Positions 6,002-10,540 of a stretch of DNA of 10,540 nucleotides are shown here, one piece after another. The stretch is from JBKHHU01 sp046539045. Its GTDB lineage: Bacteria; Planctomycetota; Phycisphaerae; SM23-33. The position numbers and the translations under genes are program-made. The notes under the pieces are model-generated. The model was not told the DNA's origin. It did not search any database and worked only from the letters and a program-made list of their open reading frames with translations. How positions within the stretch are numbered: the first letter of the stretch is position 1; each line of letters begins with the position of its first letter. The DNA lies in NCBI GenBank assembly GCA_046539045.1, contig JBKHHU010000120.1, forward strand, positions 1 to 10,540. Direction: 5' to 3'.

Positions 6002-7174
6002 CTACCCGTCCCGGCTCTTCTTCCGGCGTTTCTTCCGCTTCTTGGGCGGAATCAGCCCGCGAAGAGTCAACAGCTTACCGAAGCACAGCAGTTTGTCGCC
6101 CGGGAAAATGGTCGTGTCTCCGCTCGGGCTCGGAATGGCCAGGCCGTTGCGGTCTATCGTCATCACCATCACTTCCTGATCTTTCAGGTGCGTCTGCTGC
6201 AACTCCTTCTGTGCCAGCGGGGAGTCGGCGTTGACGGTGAACTCCGCCACACCGTACCCGTGGCGCAGCGTGAGGCGTTGGCGGAGGTCGATATCCGGGA
6301 AGCTGACTTCCTGTTCAAGTTGCTGGATCACAGCTTCGGCAATGTCCAGGCCGGTCGCCCGCTCGATGCCCTCCAGCCCCGGGGAGGAGTTGACTTCCAT
6401 GATTTTCGGCCCGTCGTTCGACTCCAGCATATCCACCCCGGCCACCCGCAGGCCCAGAATCTGCGAGGCCCGCACGGCGGTTTCCGCGAATTCCTTGCTC
6501 AACTCCACGGGCTCGGCCTTGCCGCCCCGGTGAATGTTGCTGCGGAATTCCTGTCCTTCGGCCCGACGCCGCATCGCCGCGACCACCCGGCCGCCCACGA
6601 CAAACGCGCGGACGTCCTTGCCCTTGCTCTCGGCTACGAATTTCTGGATGAGCACGTTCTCGCGAGCGCTTTGGAGCGTTTCGACGATCGCCGCGGCGAT
6701 TTCTTTCTTGTCCGCGAGGATCACTCCGATGCCCTGGGTGCCTTCCAGCAGCTTGATGACCACCGGTGCACCGCCCAATCGTTCGATGGCCGGCAGGACG
6801 TCCCGCTTTTCCCGGACGAACGCCGAAGCGGGCAAACCGATGGTGTGGCGGCTGAGGATCTGTAGCGTCCGCAGCTTGTCGCGAGATACCGTAATGGCGT
6901 GTGACGAATTCAGCGTGAACACGCCCATCTGCTCGAATTGGCGGAGCACGGCGGTGCCGAAGAAGGTGACCGACGCTCCGATACGGGGGATGATCGCATC
7001 ATAGTTGGAGACGCGTTTGCCGCGGTACAGCAGGCCCGGCTGGGTTTCTTCGACGTCAATGGCGAATTTGAGCGTGTCCAGGATTGTCACGCGGTGCCCG
7101 CGCTGTCGAGCCGTATCGATCAGCCGGCGGGTGCTGTAGGCTTGCGGACTGCGGGATAGCAGGGCGATTCTCAC
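6002..7174 (-). CDS. rimK: RimK-type ATP-grasp glutamate ligase with C-terminal RCK_C/TrkA_C-like domain
   Basis: Residues 1-295 match RimK, the ATP-grasp ligase that adds glutamates to the C-terminus of ribosomal protein S6 in enterobacteria and pseudomonads. Visible motifs are IIPRIGAS (61-68), SRDKLRTLQIL (97-107), KLLEGTQGIGV (141-151, ATP loop), RAFVVGGRVVAAMRR (189-203), GVDML (246-250, D248) and MEVNSSPGLEGIE (259-271, metal ligands E260/N262). E. coli RimK is about 300 residues; here about 90 more follow. Residues 301-375 read like an RCK_C (TrkA_C) domain: GVAEFTVNADSPLAQKEL, VMVMTIDRNGLAIPSP, then TTIFPGDKLLCFG. Residues 376-390 are a Lys/Arg-rich tail. Translation starts at GTG, overlapping the rimB stop by four bases (GTGA), with GGAAAGG upstream, so the two are translationally coupled. 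The ligase call is strong; the protein substrate (S6 or another) is inferred. Confidence 0.92.
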   Translation of the reverse strand: MRIALLSRSPQAYSTRRLIDTARQRGHRVTILDTLKFAIDVEETQPGLLYRGKRVSNYDAIIPRIGASVTFFGTAVLRQFEQMGVFTLNSSHAITVSRDKLRTLQILSRHTIGLPASAFVREKRDVLPAIERLGGAPVVIKLLEGTQGIGVILADKKEIAAAIVETLQSARENVLIQKFVAESKGKDVRAFVVGGRVVAAMRRRAEGQEFRSNIHRGGKAEPVELSKEFAETAVRASQILGLRVAGVDMLESNDGPKIMEVNSSPGLEGIERATGLDIAEAVIQQLEQEVSFPDIDLRQRLTLRHGYGVAEFTVNADSPLAQKELQQTHLKDQEVMVMTIDRNGLAIPSPSGDTTIFPGDKLLCFGKLLTLRGLIPPKKRKKRRKKSRDG

Positions 7175-7677
7175 TTGGTGCCTTTCCTGTGGCGTTCGGA
7201 TGCGGTTGATTCGTTGCGTTTGCGGACAGAGAGCGGGCCTCTGCCGGCGAGATACGACTTGCCCGGATCGACCAGGAAACGTTTCCGCAGGGCCTGTCGC
7301 CCCAGTAGCATCCGGAAGCCCATCGCATCGCGGCGGGTGAGAGTGACTTCAATGTCAAAGACCATTCCGTGAAGCTGAATGGGCATCATCACGACCGGCC
7401 GGAGCGTGCGATGTCCGCTGGAGGAACGGACCCATCGTTTCTCCAGAAGCGGCATCTGAGCTTCTACGGTCGGCTGGGTGGTTTTCTGCATCGGATGGAT
7501 GCTGAAGGAAACGACCGCACCGCCGTGGCCTTCGCTGACTTTCATGTCGAACGCGTGCAGAGAGCTGGAGCGGGCGCCGGTATCAATCTTCGCCTTGATG
7601 GCCGGAACCCCAAGTGACGGAATCGCAATCCACTCTCGCCACCCGACCACAGGTTTCGGGGCTTTCTTCCTGGCCAT
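7171..7677 (-). CDS. rimB: RimB-like retropepsin-type (ATP-dependent zinc protease family) protein
   Basis: This 168-residue protein belongs to the Zn_protease/RimB family (PF05618), which has a retropepsin-like fold. The signature is AKIDTGARSSSLHA (29-42), with D32-T33-G34 as the aspartyl-protease-like triad. Further family features are WREWIAIPSLG (13-23), RSSSGHRTLRPVV (84-96) and RRDAMGFRMLLGRQAL (115-130). In Pseudomonas, RimB opposes or tunes RimK-driven glutamation of S6. The ATG at 7677 is preceded by AGGAAGGAG; an upstream in-frame TTG at 7722 would lie inside a hairpin and is unlikely. The stop overlaps the rimK GTG by four bases, making one operon. The C-terminal 25 residues are polar and probably disordered. 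A terminator-like hairpin sits in the leader. Confidence 0.88.
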   Translation of the reverse strand: MARKKAPKPVVGWREWIAIPSLGVPAIKAKIDTGARSSSLHAFDMKVSEGHGGAVVSFSIHPMQKTTQPTVEAQMPLLEKRWVRSSSGHRTLRPVVMMPIQLHGMVFDIEVTLTRRDAMGFRMLLGRQALRKRFLVDPGKSYLAGRGPLSVRKRNESTASERHRKGTK

Positions 7678-7693
7678 GCTCTCCTTCCTCACG

Positions 7694-7731
7694 AAAAACA
7701 GAGGCGCTGCCGAACAGGACAACGCCCCTGT
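7694..7731 (-). terminator. Terminator-like hairpin in the rimB leader (terminator or attenuator)
   Basis: Read on the minus strand, ACAGGGGCG pairs with CGCCTCTGT (nine base pairs including one G-U) around a 16-base loop that holds a smaller CTG-TTCGG-CAG stem. It is followed directly by TTTTTC. This is a standard intrinsic-terminator shape. It lies 83 bp past the stop of the Arg/Glu-rich gene and 17 bp before the rimB start, downstream of a promoter candidate. It may end the upstream transcript, attenuate rimBK, or both. Confidence 0.45.
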
Positions 7732-7736
7732 AGAAG

Positions 7737-7765
7737 TGTATAGTCGCCGATGACTCGTGCGACAA
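7737..7765 (-). promoter_or_regulatory. Candidate sigma-70 promoter of rimBK
   Basis: On the minus strand TTGTCG (plus 7760-7765) and TATACA (plus 7737-7742) are separated by 17 bp; each matches four of six consensus bases. Transcription would begin near 7730, at the base of the hairpin at 7694-7731, so the mRNA would start with that structure. Confidence 0.4.
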
Positions 7766-7813
7766 CTGGCCGGTCATCTTCGGCTTTCGTGATAAACCTC
7801 AGTCGTCTTCGCG

Positions 7814-8515
7814 TTAGCGTCGTTCTCTGTTGCGGCCGCGTCGGCGACCGCTTTCCGGTCGCTCATCGTCGCCATCGTCATCACGGTCGCGAACTTCGCG
7901 TTCCTCATCCCCCTCGCGGGGGCCTTTGCCTTCGCGACCTCGGCGGCGTGCTTCGGGCGAGCGCCGGCGACCTTCCCCACGGTTGCCTTCGCGGTCGCGT
8001 CTGCCTTCACGCTCTACCTCCCGTTCGCGCCGCTGCCGGTCGGCACGCTTTTCGGCTTCGATCATCCGCTCGCCGGTCGCTTTGTCCACTTCGACGGCGA
8101 CCATCAGGTAATAACGTTTCCCGATTTTGACGTAGGTGCGTGGGCGCTTCTCTCCCTTGGCCAGCTTGCTCACCAGTCGGCCGATCCCTTCGACTCCGTC
8201 TTTCTCCGCGTGGCTTTCGCGAGTGCGGCGGCGCTCACGGGACTCCTCATCTTCCCTTTCGCGCTCGCGCCGGCGTTCGGGCCGTTCTTCGCCTTCCTCA
8301 TCACGTTCCCGCCGGGGCTCGCGCCGCTCCTCGCGGTCAATTTCCCGATCCCGCCGGCGCTCGCCACGTTCTGCGCGTTCCTCGTTCTCACGCTCGCGGC
8401 GACGCTCGCGTTTTACCTCCCGCCCTTCGCCTTCCTCATCGTCTGCCAGAACGGGCAGGGCCGTCATGCCCAATACCATCAGAACCAGAACAACATGCCA
8501 ATGTCGTGCAATCAT
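7814..8515 (-). CDS. Secreted Arg/Glu-rich low-complexity protein, function unknown
   Basis: This 233-residue protein begins with a clear Sec signal peptide (MIARHWH, hydrophobic core about 8-20, then PVLA with likely cleavage after A24). By hand count about two thirds of the mature 209 residues are charged (roughly 63 R, 50 E, 17 D, 10 K), so the chain is a near-neutral polyampholyte in which R and E alternate in RERRRER-like runs. Charged segments may form single alpha-helices or stay disordered. The only ordered-looking part is 107-152, including TYVKIGKRYYLMVAVEVDKATGERM (split about 127-151), a possible small beta unit. GAGGTG lies seven bases before the ATG, which with the signal peptide argues for a real gene despite large open frames opposite. 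It lies upstream of rimBK and divergent from the oxidoreductase operon. No family is recognised. Confidence 0.7.
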   Translation of the reverse strand: MIARHWHVVLVLMVLGMTALPVLADDEEGEGREVKRERRRERENEERAERGERRRDREIDREERREPRRERDEEGEERPERRREREREDEESRERRRTRESHAEKDGVEGIGRLVSKLAKGEKRPRTYVKIGKRYYLMVAVEVDKATGERMIEAEKRADRQRREREVEREGRRDREGNRGEGRRRSPEARRRGREGKGPREGDEEREVRDRDDDGDDERPESGRRRGRNRERR

Positions 8516-8545
8516 GGTCGTTCACCTCAAGAGGGGTTATTTCCC

Positions 8546-8561
8546 GCAGGAATTATCCTGC
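8546..8561. repeat. Dyad GCAGGA-ATTA-TCCTGC overlapping a -10 element
   Basis: A perfect 6-bp inverted repeat with a 4-base centre overlaps the candidate -10 of the Arg/Glu-rich gene, a position suited to a repressor site. In RNA it would be a hairpin just before the ribosome binding site. Confidence 0.35.
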
Positions 8562-8580
8562 TTCGGGTCGTCGGTATCCA
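8552..8580 (-). promoter_or_regulatory. Candidate promoter of the Arg/Glu-rich gene
   Basis: On the minus strand TGGATA (plus 8575-8580) and GATAAT (plus 8552-8557) are separated by 17 bp, with four and five of six consensus matches. It lies 36 bp upstream of the start codon. Confidence 0.35.
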
Positions 8581-8613
8581 CTGAAAAGCGTTCGCTGGTG
8601 CCATCACTTGTCA

Positions 8614-8642
8614 TTGCAGCCGCCGATCCGGCTGCATATGCT
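8614..8642 (+). promoter_or_regulatory. Candidate promoter of the oxidoreductase operon
   Basis: TTGCAG (8614-8619) and TATGCT (8637-8642) are separated by 17 bp. The hexamers are modest (three and four of six). The spacer is filled by the dyad at 8615-8636, a typical arrangement for a repressed promoter. Confidence 0.3.
8615..8636. repeat. Dyad TGCAGCCG-N6-CGGCTGCA, candidate operator
   Basis: A perfect 8-bp inverted repeat with a 6-base centre is the strongest palindrome in the window. It overlaps the candidate -35 and fills the spacer up to the -10 of the oxidoreductase operon. No regulator gene is adjacent, so the binding protein is unknown. Confidence 0.45.
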
Positions 8643-8664
8643 TCCATAGAAAATGCTTATGGAA
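8642..8664 (+). repeat. Leader inverted repeat TTCCATA-N9-TATGGAA next to the ribosome binding site
   Basis: A perfect 7-bp inverted repeat ends at the first base of the AAGGAG (8664-8669) that serves the oxidoreductase gene. It could be a second operator half-site pair or a leader hairpin stacking against the ribosome binding site. ATGCTT occurs twice within and beside it. Confidence 0.35.
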
Positions 8665-8677
8665 AGGAGCCCTTCAC

Positions 8678-9703
8678 ATGGACCGGAAACTACGCTGGGG
8701 ATTGCTTGCTACAGGAAACATCGCCCACAAATTCGCCAGGGGCGTGGCCGACTCGAAAACCGGCACGGTTCACGCCGTGGCCAGTCGCACCGAGCAGCGG
8801 GCCAAGGCGTTCGCCGAGGAGATGGACGTCCCCAAAGCCTACGCCGGATATGACCGCCTGCTGGAGGATGACGAGGTCGACATCGTCTACATCGCCACGC
8901 CGAATACGATGCACAAGGAGTGGGCGCTTCGGGCGGCCGAGGCGGGAAAACACATTCTCTGCGAGAAACCTGTCGCGCTGAACGCCCAAGACGCCCGCGA
9001 GATGATCGACGCAGCCGCCAACAAAGACGTGTTTTTCATGGAGGCGTTCATGTACCGTTGTGCGGATCAGACTCACAAGATCATCCAGTTGCTCCGCGAC
9101 GGGGCGGTCGGTGAGGTCCGCATGATCCGCGCGGCGTTCTGTTTCCATACCGGCTATGATCCGGACAAGCGGCAGTTCAGCGCGTCCCTCGGTGGTGGGG
9201 GCATCATCGACGTCGGCGGGTACACCGTCAGCATGTCTCGGATGCTGGCAGGTGTTGCCGAAGGAAGGTTCGAACCGGCAGAGCCGGTAAAGGTTCAGGG
9301 CGTCGGCAGGGTCGGTGAGAGTGGTGTGGACGAATGGGCCGCGGCGAACCTGGAATTCGAAACCGGGATTGTCGCCCAGGTGGCCTGTGGTGTGCGGGTC
9401 CGGCAGGACAACCGGGTGCAGGTCTTCGGCTCCGAAGGCATGCTGGATGTGCCCTGGCCGTGGATCCCGGCGCGGGAGGGCGGAGACACGAAGCTGATCA
9501 TCACGCCCCGTAGCGGCGATCCGGAGGAAATCGTCGTCAGCACCGACCGCTACCTCTACGGCCTGGAAGCCGATGCGGTGGCCGAGCATATCCACCGGCG
9601 TCAAGCCCCGTTCCCTTGCCCCAACTGGCAGGACACGATCGACAACATGGAGGTACTCGACGCATGGCGTAAACAGATCGGTATGATCTACCCGGGTGAA
9701 TAG
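8678..9703 (+). CDS. Gfo/Idh/MocA-family NAD(P)-dependent oxidoreductase
   Basis: This 341-residue protein has an N-terminal Rossmann domain with WGLLATGNIAHKFA (7-20, a GxxxxG variant where the middle Gly is Ala), VASRTEQRAKAFA (34-46) and DIVYIATPNTMHKEWAL (68-84). The family signature follows: HILCEKPVAL (92-101), with K97 as the usual catalytic lysine. The C-terminal beta-sheet domain has GGGGIIDVGGYTVSM (172-186), with D178 and Y182 in the usual DxGxY-like place. It resembles the dihydrodiol/xylose dehydrogenase-like branch, oxidising hydroxyls of sugars, polyols or diols. AAGGAG lies eight bases before the ATG. It is followed after 27 bp by an SDR gene, so the two probably form one catabolic operon. 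The specific substrate is not determined. Confidence 0.88.
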   Translation: MDRKLRWGLLATGNIAHKFARGVADSKTGTVHAVASRTEQRAKAFAEEMDVPKAYAGYDRLLEDDEVDIVYIATPNTMHKEWALRAAEAGKHILCEKPVALNAQDAREMIDAAANKDVFFMEAFMYRCADQTHKIIQLLRDGAVGEVRMIRAAFCFHTGYDPDKRQFSASLGGGGIIDVGGYTVSMSRMLAGVAEGRFEPAEPVKVQGVGRVGESGVDEWAAANLEFETGIVAQVACGVRVRQDNRVQVFGSEGMLDVPWPWIPAREGGDTKLIITPRSGDPEEIVVSTDRYLYGLEADAVAEHIHRRQAPFPCPNWQDTIDNMEVLDAWRKQIGMIYPGE

Positions 9704-9730
9704 GCAAATATCAAAGACAGGAGATCGGAA

Positions 9731-10486
9731 ATGTTTCAGGGGAGAACAGCCGTCGTAACCGGGGCCGGCAGGGGTATCGGCAGGTGCATCGCAAAGATGT
9801 TCATAGACCAGGGCGCGGCGGTCGTAATAGCCGAGACCGATGAGGAGCTCGGAAAGGACGCCGAAAAGCTGCTTACCGGAAAAGGCAACGCGCTGTTCAT
9901 TCAGACAGACGTAGCCGACGAAGCCAGCGTCCGCCACATGATCCGCAGGACGATTTCCGAGACGAGCCGATGCGACTTCCTCGTCAACAACGCGGCCGTC
10001 TCGCGACGAAAACCGCTGGCCGAGTTGACTGTGAAGGAATGGAATCGGGTGCTGGCAGTCGACCTGACGGGGCCGATGCTCTGCGCGAAACACGCTGCCG
10101 ACGCGCTGGGCGACGCGCGCGGTGCGATTGTCAACATCGCCAGCACACGAGCCTTGATGAGCGAGCCGAACACCGAGGCATACTCCGCCTGTAAGGGCGG
10201 TATTCTCGCCCTGACTCACGCGTTGTCGATGAGCCTGGCCCCGGAGGTTCGGGTCAATTCCGTCAGTCCCGGCTGGATTGACACGCGCGAGTACCGCCCC
10301 GGCGGTGCCGACGCCGAGCCGCTGCGCCCTGAGGATCACTCGCAGCATCCGGCAGGGCGCGTCGGCAGACCGGAGGATGTTGCAGCCATGGTTCAGTACC
10401 TCTGCAGCGACCGGGCTGGATTTGTCACCGGTCAGAATTTCATCGTGGACGGGGGAATGACCCGGAAGATGATCTACGTCGAGTAG
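9731..10486 (+). CDS. Short-chain dehydrogenase/reductase (classical SDR)
   Basis: This 251-residue protein has all marks of a classical SDR. TGAGRGIG (10-17) binds the cofactor, D60 follows, then NNAAVS (86-91), the active-site S138 in NIASTRA, and Y151-x3-K155 in YSACKGG, followed by SPGWIDT (179-185) and the C-terminal GQNFIVDGGMT (234-244). E35 and D37 after beta-strand 2 (VVIAETDE) suggest a preference for NAD over NADP; this is inference. AGGAG lies seven bases before the ATG, and the gene sits 27 bp behind the Gfo/Idh/MocA gene on the same strand, so it probably oxidises or reduces a related sugar, polyol or hydroxy acid in the same pathway. FabG-like naming is common for such proteins, but no acyl-carrier context is present here. 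The gene is complete in length. Confidence 0.9.
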   Translation: MFQGRTAVVTGAGRGIGRCIAKMFIDQGAAVVIAETDEELGKDAEKLLTGKGNALFIQTDVADEASVRHMIRRTISETSRCDFLVNNAAVSRRKPLAELTVKEWNRVLAVDLTGPMLCAKHAADALGDARGAIVNIASTRALMSEPNTEAYSACKGGILALTHALSMSLAPEVRVNSVSPGWIDTREYRPGGADAEPLRPEDHSQHPAGRVGRPEDVAAMVQYLCSDRAGFVTGQNFIVDGGMTRKMIYVE

Positions 10487-10512
10487 TCAGCTTGTCCCCA
10501 TGCGCTGGACCA

Positions 10513-10527
10513 ATTCCATGTTGGAAT
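10513..10527. repeat. Short inverted repeat ATTCCA-TGT-TGGAAT after the SDR gene
   Basis: A perfect 6-bp inverted repeat lies 26 bp after the SDR stop codon, near the right edge. There is no T-run, so it is not a convincing terminator; it may be an operator for a gene beyond the window. Otherwise the last 54 bases show nothing. Confidence 0.25.
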
Positions 10528-10540
10528 AAGGTGGAACCGT

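Noticed and set aside
7678..7722. Fifteen-residue N-terminal extension of RimB from a TTG at 7722
   Set aside because: It would be encoded within the terminator-like hairpin and lacks a ribosome binding site, while the ATG at 7677 has a clear one.
8136..8981. 281-residue plus-strand open frame rich in R and S
   Set aside because: It arises because the Arg/Glu-rich codons opposite lack stops in several frames, and it runs through the divergent promoter region and into the oxidoreductase gene in the wrong frame.
8690..10348. 552-residue minus-strand open frame
   Set aside because: It is the shadow of two well-supported plus-strand enzymes with intact family motifs; such antisense open frames are common in GC-rich DNA.

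Overview
The window is about 10.5 kb of GC-rich bacterial DNA (roughly 60% by eye) and is densely coded. It holds eleven genes I can support, one doubtful gene end at the left edge, and short intergenic gaps. I see no tRNA, rRNA, CRISPR array, insertion sequence or phage gene. The mix of families suggests a free-living heterotroph, perhaps a planctomycete-type bacterium: an aldose-mutarotase-like protein, a UroD-like protein, an amidohydrolase, a Gfo/Idh/MocA oxidoreductase, an SDR, a short MerR regulator, and secreted proteins of unknown function. The lineage is inferred from this family content only and is not established.

Left part (1-4258). A minus-strand aldose-1-epimerase-like gene (90-1241) is divergent from a plus-strand M23/LytM-like metallopeptidase gene (1395-2459). 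The 3' end of the peptidase gene runs about 147 bp antisense into a small MerR-type regulator gene (2313-2615, minus). The regulator is divergent from a two-helix membrane protein with an NTF2-like domain (2681-3229). A dyad lies in the short gap between them. A UroD/methyltransferase-like gene (3248-4258) follows 18 bp downstream.

Middle part (4295-8515), all on the minus strand. In transcription order it encodes: a secreted, extremely Arg/Glu-rich polyampholyte (8515-7814); a RimB-type retropepsin-like protease (7677-7171); a RimK ATP-grasp glutamate ligase (7174-6002); a secreted protein of unknown function (5855-5190); and a TIM-barrel amidohydrolase (5089-4295). rimB and rimK overlap by four bases and form a clear protein-modification pair. 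This RimK carries an extra C-terminal RCK_C/TrkA_C-like domain and a Lys/Arg-rich tail. The rimB leader contains a terminator-like hairpin directly behind a promoter candidate.

Right part (8678-10486). A two-gene plus-strand operon encodes a Gfo/Idh/MocA oxidoreductase and an SDR dehydrogenase, probably acting on sugars, polyols or related hydroxy compounds. It is divergent from the polyampholyte gene. The shared 162-bp region holds three dyads, one of which fills the spacer of the operon's promoter candidate.

The most interesting item is the rimB-rimK locus with its domain fusion and possible leader control. The other genes look like ordinary metabolic or hypothetical genes with some local oddities.
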